Made by a program: the position numbers and the translations under genes. A DNA stretch of 64,000 nucleotides from positions 496,001 through 560,000 of the forward strand of contig JAUCBJ010001846.1 of the NCBI GenBank assembly GCA_032718475.1, read 5' to 3'. The DNA comes from Nemertoderma westbladi (taxonomy: Eukaryota; Xenacoelomorpha; Nemertodermatida; Nemertodermatidae). Below, one piece after another: positions 44,277 to 53,925 of this stretch; position 1 is the stretch's first letter, and every line of letters starts with the position of its first letter. The notes under the pieces are model-generated. The model searched no databases and was not told the origin of the DNA. It was given only the letters and a program-made list of their open reading frames with translations.

Positions 44277-45956
44277 ATGAATGTAAAATTAGCCATGTAT
44301 TTTCAAAAACCAATTGTTAGTCTTTTTTGTTTGTCGGTATTTTACTGTACCTTGGCATTTGATGAAAAAAATAATTTGCCCAATTATTTATATTTTAATT
44401 TGATAGAGACGCGCCTGGAGGCTTCGGCAATACATTACCTTAGGGATCATAATGGTTTATCAATTCAGTTGAATCAAGCAGCTTTTAGTCTTGATGCGCA
44501 AGGTATTAGTGTTTATTTGGATTTATTAATTCAATATAGTCGTCAGGGTAATAGTAAAAATGTTCAGTTTGCGCTTGAGTCGCTCGTTGCTCATTTTGTA
44601 GATCAGAATATGTCCGTTAAGCAACAAATTGCTGCCATAACACCGGTGATGAGCCATGTTTTTAGTACATTAAATAACCCACAGCTGTTGGGTTTATACA
44701 ATGATTTTATGCGTCGTATTGATCGGTGGCGCTCATCGTCGATTGCAGTCGTGTATTTTTTACGTACCAGCTATCATATTGGTCGCTTAGATTTATTCAA
44801 TTGGTCGTTTGAGAAAGTGTTGCAAAGTGATTATGCCTTGCTAGCCGCTGTTGATTATTTTGATTTATTTTTTTATCAGCGAAAAGATGTTAAACATGCT
44901 TTGGCCTTCTTGCAAAAAAACTTGTATCAGTTTAGCACCCTGAACGCTGAGTTATTTTTAATTTATTTAGATGTCTTGCGTGCGGCGGCTAGATTGAATC
45001 AGGGTTTAACAACTGATCAGTTAGCATTTTTAACCCAATTGGTTAAACCAATAGCCAAAGAAGAGCCAACATTATGGGTTCATTTAATTGAGTTTTATCA
45101 TCAATTGGGCCAAGAAAAGTTGCAATTAAAAGCACTTCACATACTTAGTCGTGATGATAAATGGGCAGATTTTGCGTATGAGAAAATTGCATCCTTTTAT
45201 GAATATCAGGGTGATTATGAAGTTGCCCTCAATTATTATCAAAAGATTCAAAGCGAGCCTTATCTATTTGCAGCCAGACAAAAAATGTTGTTATTAAGGG
45301 ATATTGATTTACTAACGCTCAGTGATCAAATTAATAACTTGCGGCTAATGTACCCCAAAAAAATAGCGGATCACTTTTTGTTTTTAAAAGCAATAGCCTT
45401 GCAGCGTTTGGGTCAAAGCTATACTGCACTCGATATATTGAATGGTTTATCTGAAGGACTTAGTAAGCGTCCTGATGTGTTGTTTTTAAAGGGTAAAGTG
45501 TACTTAGATTTACAAGAACAAAAAAAAGCCTGTCAGTTTTTACAACAGGCTGTTGATGCTGAAAAAGCGAGCCAGCGTCTTAATTTATTGTATGAAAGTG
45601 CACTGGGTGAGTGTTTGTTGTTATTAGAACAAGTGGTATCGGCTAACACTCAACAATTAATTACGCAGGCATATCAAGCAAAACCAACGAATGTCAATTA
45701 CTTAACTAATTTTGCATGGCTTCGTTTTGTTCAAAACAATTACAATGAAGCCATTGATTTGCTTAAAAAGGCTAGGCAATATACCTACAATGAGCACCAG
45801 CAAGTTAAGGTTAATGCACGCTTAGCAAAGGCGCTGTTTTATGTGGGTCAAAAAAAAGATGGCTATCTGGTTTTAAAAAAAGTTTATGATAATTATCCGA
45901 CCAATCGTCATTTGTTAGCGGTTATGAGGCAATTACAGGCTAGCTTTGATCAATAA
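44277..45956 (+). CDS. TPR-repeat protein, probably exported
   Basis: A 559-residue protein with a signal-like N-terminus (basic start, hydrophobic core to about residue 28) and helix-turn-helix repeats of the TPR type throughout; the clearest are at about 300-330 (YEYQGDYEVALNYYQKI) and 475-505 (FVQNNYNEAIDLLKKARQY). Large TPR proteins in this position, divergent from hemA, are common in gammaproteobacteria and of unclear role in envelope biogenesis. ATG 44295 is an alternative start. Confidence 0.8.
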   Translation: MNVKLAMYFQKPIVSLFCLSVFYCTLAFDEKNNLPNYLYFNLIETRLEASAIHYLRDHNGLSIQLNQAAFSLDAQGISVYLDLLIQYSRQGNSKNVQFALESLVAHFVDQNMSVKQQIAAITPVMSHVFSTLNNPQLLGLYNDFMRRIDRWRSSSIAVVYFLRTSYHIGRLDLFNWSFEKVLQSDYALLAAVDYFDLFFYQRKDVKHALAFLQKNLYQFSTLNAELFLIYLDVLRAAARLNQGLTTDQLAFLTQLVKPIAKEEPTLWVHLIEFYHQLGQEKLQLKALHILSRDDKWADFAYEKIASFYEYQGDYEVALNYYQKIQSEPYLFAARQKMLLLRDIDLLTLSDQINNLRLMYPKKIADHFLFLKAIALQRLGQSYTALDILNGLSEGLSKRPDVLFLKGKVYLDLQEQKKACQFLQQAVDAEKASQRLNLLYESALGECLLLLEQVVSANTQQLITQAYQAKPTNVNYLTNFAWLRFVQNNYNEAIDLLKKARQYTYNEHQQVKVNARLAKALFYVGQKKDGYLVLKKVYDNYPTNRHLLAVMRQLQASFDQ

Positions 45957-45980
45957 ATATGTTCATCAAGTAATTTTAAC

Positions 45981-46054
45981 AGGCGTGTAGCTCAGCTGGT
46001 TAGAGTACCACCTTGACATGGTGGGGGTCACCGGTTCGAGTCCGGTCACGCCTA
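45981..46054 (+). tRNA. tRNA-Val (anticodon GAC)
   Basis: A full cloverleaf can be drawn: acceptor AGGCGTG/CACGCCT with seven perfect pairs, D arm GCTC...GAGT-like, anticodon stem CCACC/GGTGG with loop TTGACAT (GAC at 46015-46017), and T arm ACCGG TTCGAGT CCGGT. The discriminator is A46054. CCA is not encoded. The thrS start is 7 bases after the 3' end. Confidence 0.97.
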
Positions 46055-46061
46055 TATTTTT

Positions 46062-47984
46062 ATGTTTTCTGTCACTTTTAATAAAAAATCTCAATCGTTT
46101 GACGGTTGTATTAGCGTTATTGAGGCCATGGTAAGTTTTGGTGATACACTACCGAAAAATCTGGTAGCGGCTCGACTTGATGGCAAACTTTGTGACTTAT
46201 CTGTCATGGTTGATCAGGATGCGTTATTGACACCTGTTTTATCAACCGATCCTGAAGGGCTTGAGATTATTCGACATTCCTTTGCTCACTTATTTGGACA
46301 TGCCCTCAAGCAATTATACCCTCGTGCACAAATGGCCATCGGCCCTGTGATTGATCATGGATTTTATTATGATTTTCACATTGATGGGTTGAGCTTATCG
46401 GATAAAGACCTTGATTTGATTGAGAAACGCATGACCAAGCTGGCCAAAAAAAACTACTCAGTTAAACGTATTGAAACCCCTATCAATCAAGCCATTGAAA
46501 TTTTTAAAGATCGAAGCGAACTCTATAAAGTACATTTGATTGAAGACATTATTAAAAATAATCCAGTCGTTGATTCAGTGGGTTTGTATCATCACCAAGA
46601 GTATGTAGATATGTGTCGGGGCCCCCATGTGCCCAACACGCGCTTTTTGCATCATTTTGCACTACAAAAAGTTGCTGGCGCTTACTGGCGGGGTGATTCA
46701 AAAAATGAAATGTTGCAACGTGTTTATGGGGTAGCCTTTTTAGATGAGCAAGCGCTTCAAGATCACTTAACTTACCTAGAAGAAGCAGAAAAAAGGGATC
46801 ATCGAAAACTTGCCAAACAAATGGATTTATTCCACATTCAAGAAGAAGCCCCTGGGAGTGTTTTTTGGCATCCCAATGGTACCTTTATTTACCAAGCCAT
46901 TGTGGCCTATATTCGATCGTTTCTGAAAGCATTCAACTATCAAGAGATACAAACCCCCTTTATGATGGATCGCTCACTGTGGGAAAAATCAGGCCATTGG
47001 GATAAGTTTTCAGAGATGATCTTTTCTGTCCATTCCGATCACCGTGAATATGCCATCAAGCCCATGAATTGCCCAGGGCATGTTCAAATATTTAACCAAA
47101 ACTTACACAGCTATCGTGATTTACCCATTCGATTAGCTGAGTTTGGGATTGTTCACCGTTATGAACCTTCAGGTACACTGCATGGGTTGATGCGGGTTCG
47201 CAGTTTTACACAAGATGATGCCCATGTTTTTTGCACAACGAAGCAGCTAGCGGCAGAGATTGATCAAATAATTGGGCATGTTTTTGATGTGTATCGGGTG
47301 TTTGGGTTTAATGATATTGCAGTGAAGCTCTCCACCCGCCCAGAAAAACGCGTAGGGGCTGATAGCATATGGGACTTGTCCGAAAAAATACTTGAAGACG
47401 TATTGAACGCTCGGTCAATTGACTGGGTGCTTCAAGCAGGTGAGGGGGCATTTTATGGACCAAAAATTGAATTTGTGCTAACAGACTGTTTGGATAGGTC
47501 ATGGCAATGTGGTACGATTCAGCTTGATTTTTCAATGCCTGACCGTTTAGGTGCCCAATATATTGATAAAAATAGTAAAAAACAAGTACCTGTGATGATT
47601 CATCGGGCTATTTTAGGTTCTTTGGAGCGTTTTATTGGTATTTTGCTAGAGCATTATGCGGGCGAACTACCCTTATGGCTAAGCCCTAAACAGGTAGCCG
47701 TACTTAATGTGACTGATCAGCACGTTGGTTATGCATCCAAAATGTCTGGCATGCTTGAATTAGCTGGTATTCGCGTGCTTCAAGACCAACGAAATGAAAA
47801 AATTGGCTACAAGTTACGTGAGGCTATTTTGAAAAAAATACCCTATTTGGCTGTATTAGGTGAGCGGGAGCAGGCCAGCAAAACAATTAGTTTAAGAACA
47901 CGCTCAGATAAAAATTTACAAGTATTTAACATTGGGCAATTAACTGAATTTTTGCAAAAACAAATTAAAACCAGTTATTTTTAA
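46062..47984 (+). CDS. thrS: Threonyl-tRNA synthetase
   Basis: ThrS charges tRNA-Thr and edits serine. It is 640 residues, with a TGS domain (1-60), an editing domain ([16 protein letters not shown] at about 75, and the MCRGPH motif), the class II catalytic core (motif 2 around [21 protein letters not shown]), and an anticodon-binding C-terminus. ATG 46062 fits the family N-terminus. No ribosome binding site is possible between the tRNA 3' end and the start except within the tRNA itself. Confidence 0.97.
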   Translation: MFSVTFNKKSQSFDGCISVIEAMVSFGDTLPKNLVAARLDGKLCDLSVMVDQDALLTPVLSTDPEGLEIIRHSFAHLFGHALKQLYPRAQMAIGPVIDHGFYYDFHIDGLSLSDKDLDLIEKRMTKLAKKNYSVKRIETPINQAIEIFKDRSELYKVHLIEDIIKNNPVVDSVGLYHHQEYVDMCRGPHVPNTRFLHHFALQKVAGAYWRGDSKNEMLQRVYGVAFLDEQALQDHLTYLEEAEKRDHRKLAKQMDLFHIQEEAPGSVFWHPNGTFIYQAIVAYIRSFLKAFNYQEIQTPFMMDRSLWEKSGHWDKFSEMIFSVHSDHREYAIKPMNCPGHVQIFNQNLHSYRDLPIRLAEFGIVHRYEPSGTLHGLMRVRSFTQDDAHVFCTTKQLAAEIDQIIGHVFDVYRVFGFNDIAVKLSTRPEKRVGADSIWDLSEKILEDVLNARSIDWVLQAGEGAFYGPKIEFVLTDCLDRSWQCGTIQLDFSMPDRLGAQYIDKNSKKQVPVMIHRAILGSLERFIGILLEHYAGELPLWLSPKQVAVLNVTDQHVGYASKMSGMLELAGIRVLQDQRNEKIGYKLREAILKKIPYLAVLGEREQASKTISLRTRSDKNLQVFNIGQLTEFLQKQIKTSYF

Positions 47985-48019
47985 CGATTTATTTTAAAAG
48001 GAGCATTGATAGTTTATTT

Positions 48020-48565
48020 ATGGGACGACAATATCACAACCAAAGAAGAAAAGAAGATTTTATTGTTGCCAATCATTACGTTGAAGCACAAAATATTCGT
48101 TTGATTGATCAGCACAATAACCAACTAGGTGTTGTTTCAAAAGACCGAGCCATTGAACTTGCAAAAGATGCCCATTTAGACCTTGTACAACTTTCAGTAC
48201 AAAATGATATTGCAGTTTGTCGCATTGTTGATTTAGGGAAATTTCGGTATGAAAAAAAGCGCAAAGAACAGCAATCGAAGAAAAAACAAAAGACTGTTCA
48301 AATGAAGGGCATTAATTTTAGAATCAATATTGAGGACAGTGACTATGCAAGAAAAAAGCATAATATTGTGCAGTTTCTTGAAAGTGGTGATCATGTGAAA
48401 GTGATGGTGCGTTTTTTTGGCCGAGAAAACATTTACCCTGAAGTTGGGATTAACTTAATGAAAAAATTAATTCAGGACCTAGAAAATGTTTCAAGCCATA
48501 AAGGGGATTTAAAAAAACAAGGCAATAGCATCACTGTTATTTTCATGCCTAAATTGGCCAGTTAA
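48020..48565 (+). CDS. infC: Translation initiation factor IF-3
   Basis: A 181-residue IF-3: N-domain (QNIRLIDQHNNQLGVV), basic linker and C-domain (GINFRINIEDSDYARKK, VKVMVRFFGRE). ATG 48020 is used, but the only good Shine-Dalgarno (AAGGAG at 47998-48003) is 16 bases away; an in-frame ATT at 48005 is too close. IF-3 genes often use rare starts to self-regulate. The start is therefore uncertain by a few codons. Confidence 0.94.
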   Translation: MGRQYHNQRRKEDFIVANHYVEAQNIRLIDQHNNQLGVVSKDRAIELAKDAHLDLVQLSVQNDIAVCRIVDLGKFRYEKKRKEQQSKKKQKTVQMKGINFRINIEDSDYARKKHNIVQFLESGDHVKVMVRFFGRENIYPEVGINLMKKLIQDLENVSSHKGDLKKQGNSITVIFMPKLAS

Positions 48566-48627
48566 TATTTGCTTGATTGCCAGAGAATGTGTAATATACA
48601 ACCTTTAAAATTATAAACCTGACCGCC

Positions 48628-48816
48628 ATGCCTAAAATGAAATCACACAGCGGCGCTGCCAAACGTTTTAGCCTAAAAAGTTCTGGAAAAATTAAGCGAG
48701 GCTTTGCTTTTCGTAGCCATATATTGACCAAAATGAGCACCAAAAGAAAACGGGGGCTTCGCTCGCCTGGTTATATGTCTCCCGCTGATGCCAAAGTGAT
48801 TCGAAAAATTCTTTAA
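48628..48816 (+). CDS. rpmI: Ribosomal protein bL35
   Basis: A 62-residue basic protein with the bL35 pattern: [14 protein letters not shown] at the start, [14 protein letters not shown] in the middle and [13 protein letters not shown] near the end. It lies between infC and rplT, as in other gammaproteobacteria. Confidence 0.96.
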   Translation: MPKMKSHSGAAKRFSLKSSGKIKRGFAFRSHILTKMSTKRKRGLRSPGYMSPADAKVIRKIL

Positions 48817-48831
48817 AAGTAGGTACAGATT

Positions 48832-49191
48832 ATGGCAAGAATTAAACGAGGGGTGATAAAGCGTCGCTCACATAAAAAAATATTAAAACTGGCCAAAGGT
48901 TATTATGGTGCACGCTCTAGAACCTTTAAAGTTGCCAAACAAGCCGTTATTAAAGCGCATCAGTATGCTTACCGTGATCGGCGGCAGAGAAAAAGAGAGT
49001 TTCGCAGGCTTTGGATTGTTCGCATTGGTGCAGCGGCTCAGCTACATGGCTTAAATTATAGTCGGTTTATTCGGGGTATTCATTTGGCCAATATTGAAAT
49101 TGACCGAAAAATGTTGGCAGAACTTGCTGTAAACAGTCCCTCAGCTTTTAAAAAGGTTGCAGACCTTGCCGAGCAAGCACTGGCTGCTTAG
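48832..49191 (+). CDS. rplT: Ribosomal protein bL20
   Basis: A 119-residue, very basic protein: [18 protein letters not shown], then [17 protein letters not shown], then [13 protein letters not shown]. In E. coli L20 also represses its own operon through an RNA site upstream of rpmI; I could not confirm such a structure here. It ends 5 bases before pheS. Confidence 0.97.
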   Translation: MARIKRGVIKRRSHKKILKLAKGYYGARSRTFKVAKQAVIKAHQYAYRDRRQRKREFRRLWIVRIGAAAQLHGLNYSRFIRGIHLANIEIDRKMLAELAVNSPSAFKKVADLAEQALAA

Positions 49192-49196
49192 CGTCA

Positions 49197-50237
49197 ATGA
49201 ATCAGTCACTTGGTGACATTGAGACCTTAAAGTCCCAAGCCTTAGCGGCTATTTCAGATGCTCGTAGTTTGGATGAGCTAGAAGCTTGTCGTATTCAATT
49301 TTTGGGCAAAAATAGTCTGCTTGTGCAAGCCTTGCGAACCGTGGGGCAGCTGGACGTCGCACAAAGAAAAAAAGCAGGGCAGTCGCTAAATGTTGCTAAA
49401 GCAGCGGTGAAACAGTGTATTGAGCAAAAAAAACAGGTTTTATTTGAATCAAGCTCAGGTGGGTTGATTCAGTCGGTAGATGTCACCATGCCGGGTCGGT
49501 TTTTTCATCAAGGTAGCTGGCACCCCGTATATTTAACCTTAAAGCGAATCGAACATATTTTATCAAACTTAGGCTTTTCATCTGTTTTTGGGCCTGAAAT
49601 TGAAAATGATTACTACAATTTTCAGGCACTGAATATCCCAGCGCACCACCCTGCACGTGCGATGCATGATACCTTTTATTTTTCAAAATCCTTACTCCTT
49701 AGAACTCATACCTCTCCAGTGCAAGTACATGTCATGGAAAGCCACAAGCCCCCTTTTGCTATTTTGGCTAGTGGTAAAGTGTATCGATGTGATTCAGACC
49801 TAACCCATACCCCCATGTTTCATCAGGTTGAAGGCTTGTTGGTGGATAAAACCATCAATTTTGCACAACTTAAAGGCTTGTTGGTCAATTTTTTACAATT
49901 GTTTTTTGAAAAACCGCTGCCTGTGCGTTTCAGGGCGAGCTATTTTCCGTTTACCGAACCCTCAGCTGAGGTCGATATTGGTTGTGTTCAATGCCAAGGT
50001 GAGGGCTGTCGGGTATGCAAACGAACCGGTTGGTTAGAGGTACTGGGTTGTGGCATGGTGAATCATAAAGTGCTTTCAATGTCGGGCATTGACCCAGATG
50101 TGTATCAGGGCATTGCATTTGGTGCAGGGGTTGAGCGCTTGGCCATGCTTCGCTATGGCATTGGGGATTTGCGTCTGTTTTTCGAGAATGACAGTCGTTT
50201 TTTAAAACAATTCGCTGGGGTAAGTTTGGGCGCATGA
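49197..50237 (+). CDS. pheS: Phenylalanyl-tRNA synthetase alpha subunit
   Basis: A 346-residue class II catalytic subunit: N-terminal coiled coil, then HPVYLTLKRIE and GFSSVFGPEIE blocks, motif 2 (LASGKVYRCDSDLTHTPMFHQ) and motif 3 near GAGVERLAMLRYGIGDLR. A zinc-type CxxC-x-C cluster (VQCQGEGCRVCKRTG) is present, as in some bacterial PheS. There is no pheM leader between rplT and pheS. It overlaps pheT by 4 bases. Confidence 0.97.
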   Translation: MNQSLGDIETLKSQALAAISDARSLDELEACRIQFLGKNSLLVQALRTVGQLDVAQRKKAGQSLNVAKAAVKQCIEQKKQVLFESSSGGLIQSVDVTMPGRFFHQGSWHPVYLTLKRIEHILSNLGFSSVFGPEIENDYYNFQALNIPAHHPARAMHDTFYFSKSLLLRTHTSPVQVHVMESHKPPFAILASGKVYRCDSDLTHTPMFHQVEGLLVDKTINFAQLKGLLVNFLQLFFEKPLPVRFRASYFPFTEPSAEVDIGCVQCQGEGCRVCKRTGWLEVLGCGMVNHKVLSMSGIDPDVYQGIAFGAGVERLAMLRYGIGDLRLFFENDSRFLKQFAGVSLGA

Positions 50238-52624
50238 AGTTATCTTTAAAGCGTTTAGCGCGTTATTTGCCATTTGATTGGAACAAGGGTGTTTTAACCA
50301 CGGCTGGGCTTGAAATTGATGAAGTCATTAAAAACAAGGCTAAATTTTCGCAGGTTGTAGTAGGACAGGTGGTTGATATTAGCCCACATCCCAATGCGGA
50401 TCGTTTGCAGTGTTGTGTGGTTGATAGTGGGGATCAAAAACTTGAAATTGTCTGTGGTGCAAGCAATGTAAAGGTGGGGTGTTATTACCCGGTTGCTAAA
50501 GTGGGGGCAGTATTGCCCGGTGATTTTAAAATTAAAAAATCAAAAATACGGGGCGAAGCCTCTTTTGGAATGTTGTGTTCAGCAGCTGAGTTAGGGATTG
50601 ATTTAGGGTTAGGGGGTATTTGGGATATCACCAAAATAAGCACAACCCTTGGAAAGCCGTTTGAGTTGGTCGTTGATTTATCTGATGAGATTTATGTGTT
50701 TGACTTAACCCCTAATCGAGGGGATTGCTTGAGTTATTTGGGTATGGTACGCGAGATTGGTGCCTTGTATGATAAACCTTACCATTTTGATGCATTTGAT
50801 CATGCAGTTGATATTGATTCCTTACCTGAAACTGATATCAGTTTAGCTATTCAAGTGCCTGAAGTATGTCCCCATTATGTGGGGGTGTTGATTGAGCAGG
50901 TGAACAATACAATCGATACACCCTTTGAAATTGCCCATATTTTGCACCAATCAGGCTTTCGTGTCACCAATAACCCCGTTGCTGATATTACCAATTATGT
51001 AATGCTTTTATGCGGGCAGCCCCTTCATGCATTTGATCAAGCCCATATGGGTGATCAATTGTGCATACGTTATGCCAAAAAAGGTGAGAAACTTGAGTTG
51101 TTGAATAATCAATCTATTGACTTACAAACCCATAGTTTGTTGATTGTAGGCGATGATCAGCCGATTGCCTTAGCAGGGGTAATGGGGGGGCATTCCACAG
51201 CTGTTAATAAATCCACACGCTCTATTTGGCTAGAAAGTGCTTTTTTTTCACCCCAGGTGATTGCAGTTCAGGCCAGACGTTATGGGGTGAAAAGTGATGC
51301 GGCCCATCGTTTTGAGCGGGGGGTTGATTTTATGTTACAAAAAAAAGCGGCGGCTTTAACAATCAAGCTAATAACGACATTTTGTGGAGGCAAGGCATGT
51401 GCTAAACGCATTGTGTGTGATTCATCTGTTTTGCCTAAGCGTGTGGCAGTTGAATTATCAATCGATCGGATGAATCGGCTGTTGGGTACACAGCTTGATG
51501 CTGAAAAAGTTACCTCAATTTTGAAGCGTTTTGGTATGGAGGTAGCAGATAATGCTTATCAAAATTTGTTGGTTAAGCCGCCATCTTTTCGTTTTGATAT
51601 CAATTCATTGGGTGATCTGGCCGAGGAGGTGGCCCGTGTAATTGGGTATGATCAAATTCAAACCCAATCGATGATTTTGCATTCAGATTATCGATTGAAT
51701 CACGATTTTTCTCGCCCCTTGGCAGATGTTTTGGGTGAGGTGTTGGTTCACGCTGGGTATCAGCAGTGTATTAATTATAGTTTTATTAGCCCCAAGATAC
51801 ATCAGCTGTTTTTTGAAGGTATCAAGCCTATCAGGCTTTTAAATCCGATTAGTATGGAGCAATCGGTCATGCGCACGTCGCTGTTGCCCAGTTTGTTGGC
51901 AAATGTTGGGTATAATTTAAATCGCCAGCAGCATGATTGTCGTTTTTATGAGATGGGGTGCTGTTTTTCTCAAAAAAATGGCCAGCAAGGCATTGAGGAG
52001 TCTCAAAAAATGGCGGGTGTTTTGTTGGCCGAGATAAGCCCAGCGAAAGCTCATTGGTTGAAACAATCTATCGTTGATTTTTTCACATTAAAGGGTTATT
52101 TGTGTGCTTTGTTTAACCAAGTTAGTCAACCGATTGTTTTTGAACCTGTAGCACACAACTGGTTGGTTGCTGGACAATCGGCTCAGTTAATATTGAATGA
52201 TCAGCCGTTGGGTTTTTGTGGTTTATTAAAGCAAAAGTATTTGAAGGGGTGTGATTTACATAAACAGGTTCGTGCTTGTTTTGTATTTGAGTTTGATTTT
52301 AAGCTGCTCAAAGCATATCAGCCATTTTTTAAACCGCTTTCAAAATTCCCCACTAATCGTCGAGATATATCGTTGCTGGTGGATCGCTTGGTATGTTTTG
52401 CTGATATGGTTCAAGCAATTGAGTCGGAATTGATTGATGTGCTTAAAGCGGTGCATTTGATTGATTGCTATGAGGATGACGCGTTGGGGGATAATTTGTT
52501 TGGCATGACCTTGAGTATTATTTTAGAAGCTGATAGAACATTAAAAACTTCTGAAATTGATGAGGTTGTTCAGAAAGTTGTGTTAATATTAGAAGATAAA
52601 TTTAAGGTTAAACAACGCGTTTAG
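50234..52624 (+). CDS. pheT: Phenylalanyl-tRNA synthetase beta subunit
   Basis: A 796-residue protein with an EMAP-like tRNA-binding domain (VVVGQVVDISPHPNADRLQCC near 40-60), the B3/B4 editing domain, a B5 DNA-binding-like domain and the C-terminal ferredoxin-like anticodon domain (KFPTNRRDISLLVD). It forms an alpha2-beta2 enzyme with PheS. Full length. Confidence 0.97.
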   Translation: MKLSLKRLARYLPFDWNKGVLTTAGLEIDEVIKNKAKFSQVVVGQVVDISPHPNADRLQCCVVDSGDQKLEIVCGASNVKVGCYYPVAKVGAVLPGDFKIKKSKIRGEASFGMLCSAAELGIDLGLGGIWDITKISTTLGKPFELVVDLSDEIYVFDLTPNRGDCLSYLGMVREIGALYDKPYHFDAFDHAVDIDSLPETDISLAIQVPEVCPHYVGVLIEQVNNTIDTPFEIAHILHQSGFRVTNNPVADITNYVMLLCGQPLHAFDQAHMGDQLCIRYAKKGEKLELLNNQSIDLQTHSLLIVGDDQPIALAGVMGGHSTAVNKSTRSIWLESAFFSPQVIAVQARRYGVKSDAAHRFERGVDFMLQKKAAALTIKLITTFCGGKACAKRIVCDSSVLPKRVAVELSIDRMNRLLGTQLDAEKVTSILKRFGMEVADNAYQNLLVKPPSFRFDINSLGDLAEEVARVIGYDQIQTQSMILHSDYRLNHDFSRPLADVLGEVLVHAGYQQCINYSFISPKIHQLFFEGIKPIRLLNPISMEQSVMRTSLLPSLLANVGYNLNRQQHDCRFYEMGCCFSQKNGQQGIEESQKMAGVLLAEISPAKAHWLKQSIVDFFTLKGYLCALFNQVSQPIVFEPVAHNWLVAGQSAQLILNDQPLGFCGLLKQKYLKGCDLHKQVRACFVFEFDFKLLKAYQPFFKPLSKFPTNRRDISLLVDRLVCFADMVQAIESELIDVLKAVHLIDCYEDDALGDNLFGMTLSIILEADRTLKTSEIDEVVQKVVLILEDKFKVKQRV

Positions 52625-52626
52625 TT

Positions 52627-52926
52627 ATGTCCGCTCTTACCAAGGCAGATCTTCAGAAAGTTTTGATGCTTTATGGTTTTAATCGAACAGAGTCAAAGTT
52701 ATTCGTCAATGATTTTTTTGACATTATTGCTGAGGCATTTGTGAATCATCAAGCGGTTCGTTTGTCTGGTTTTGGTGTTTTTGGTGTATTGACAAAAAAG
52801 CAGCGCATGGGTCGCAACCCACGTTCGGGGGAGGAATTTGTGATTTCAGCAAGGAAAACGGTTTCTTTTAAGCCCTCAGTTGTTTTTAAAAATAGATTAA
52901 ATGAGCGGTCAATAGATGATCACTAG
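52627..52926 (+). CDS. ihfA: Integration host factor alpha subunit
   Basis: A 99-residue HU/IHF-type DNA-bending protein with the beta-arm region GRNPRSGEEFVISARKTVSFKPS. IHF-alpha is assigned by its place after pheT. It starts 2 bases after the pheT stop and overlaps the MerR gene by 11 bases. Confidence 0.95.
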   Translation: MSALTKADLQKVLMLYGFNRTESKLFVNDFFDIIAEAFVNHQAVRLSGFGVFGVLTKKQRMGRNPRSGEEFVISARKTVSFKPSVVFKNRLNERSIDDH

Positions 52927-53260
52927 CCTAGATGTATCCGTTAAAAAGCGTTATTTTTCACTAAAAGAAGTCAGTGGTTTGCTAGGTGTTGCAAGCCATG
53001 TAATTCGTTATTGGGAAAAGAGTATGCCATTTGTTCAACCGGTTAGTCGGGGCAGTCGACGTTATTATCAACAAGGGGATATTGAGCAGTTAAAAAAGGT
53101 GAGTATTTTAATACAAGAGCAAGGTTATACCTTAAAAGGTGCTTTGGATTGTTTGGAAAAAACTAATCGAATGGATAAAAAAGATTCGAATCTTTTTGAT
53201 ATCACTCATAGAATTGATCAGGTTATTGATTTATTAGAAGAATCAATTAACGGGGCGTAG
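52916..53260 (+). CDS. MerR-family regulator
   Basis: A 114-residue protein with an N-terminal MerR winged helix (FSLKEVSGLLGVASHVIRYWE at about 14-34, then SRRYYQQGDIEQLKKV) and a short C-terminal coiled coil without a metal-binding motif. A regulator of this kind follows ihfA in many gammaproteobacteria; its targets are not known. The last 10 bases, including the stop, lie inside the tRNA-Pro gene. Confidence 0.9.
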   Translation: MITSLDVSVKKRYFSLKEVSGLLGVASHVIRYWEKSMPFVQPVSRGSRRYYQQGDIEQLKKVSILIQEQGYTLKGALDCLEKTNRMDKKDSNLFDITHRIDQVIDLLEESINGA

Positions 53261-53324
53261 CGCAGTCTGGTAGCGCACCACAATGGGGTTGTGGGGGCCG
53301 CAAGTTCAAATCTTGCCGCCCCGA
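53251..53324 (+). tRNA. tRNA-Pro (anticodon GGG)
   Basis: Acceptor CGGGGCG/CGCCCCG pairs perfectly. The anticodon stem is CCACA/TGTGG with loop ATGGGGT (GGG at 53285-53287), and the T arm carries GTTCAAATC. The discriminator is A53324, followed by a run of six T that can end transcription. CCA is not encoded. It overlaps the end of the MerR gene. Confidence 0.96.
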
Positions 53325-53925
53325 TTTTTTGCTTGATAAAATGACTTGTCCCTAAATTTATCATTGTTTGTTTCTGTTTATCTTGATGTATTAATGATTG
53401 GGCGTACTATGACTCAAGGTAAAAGACCATGATTAGTACAGAAACAATAATAACCTTGTGTTGTTTAGGGTTTTTTATAGGTGTTGTTTGTCTGATTGGA
53501 GTTGTTTTTTTCATGTCCTTAGCGAAATGCTTTAAACTTTCTAGCAAGATTTTTTTCCTCACAAAGTTGTCTTTTTAATTGTGTAAGCCTCCATCTTATT
53601 GGGACTAATTGAGATCGATAATTTTGTGCCTCAAAGCCATTCCAGAGTTTATTTAGCGTATTCAAAATTGACTGAAGTCCTATAACAGACTGCTTGGGTA
53701 AATTTCTCTGGGGCGAACACAAAACCTGATAGCCAGTGTCCTGATAGAATGAACTACTAGTTTAGTTGTACTTGTGTAATGAAAGGAGGACCACCAATCC
53801 CGCTTGGGTAATTTAGTAGTGGATATTAATCAATTACGCTTTTGACTTGGTACAGAAAACTGACCATCTTTTTTCTTAAATCACCCTTCAAAAAGTCATG
53901 CTATAGGTTACGAAGCTTATTATTT
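53325..53925. other. Region of remnants after tRNA-Pro
   Basis: No solid gene. A 49-codon frame with one membrane helix lies at 53429-53578 (+). A 67-codon frame lies at 53519-53722 (-) with no family and no ribosome binding site. From 53579 to 53925 nothing else is convincing. An AAAGGAGGACC stretch near 53781 looks like a strong ribosome binding site but leads to no frame on the plus strand. Confidence 0.5.
53429..53578 (+). CDS. Possible 49-residue single-helix membrane protein
   Basis: ATG 53429 to TAA 53576-53578. A Cys/Gly/Val-rich hydrophobic segment (about residues 7-33) is followed by a basic tail. No clear ribosome binding site and no family. Confidence 0.25.
   Translation: MISTETIITLCCLGFFIGVVCLIGVVFFMSLAKCFKLSSKIFFLTKLSF

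Noticed and set aside
53519-53722. 67-codon minus-strand frame after tRNA-Pro
   Set aside because: No ribosome binding site, no family, and it overlaps another weak frame; at best a remnant, so only mentioned in the region note.
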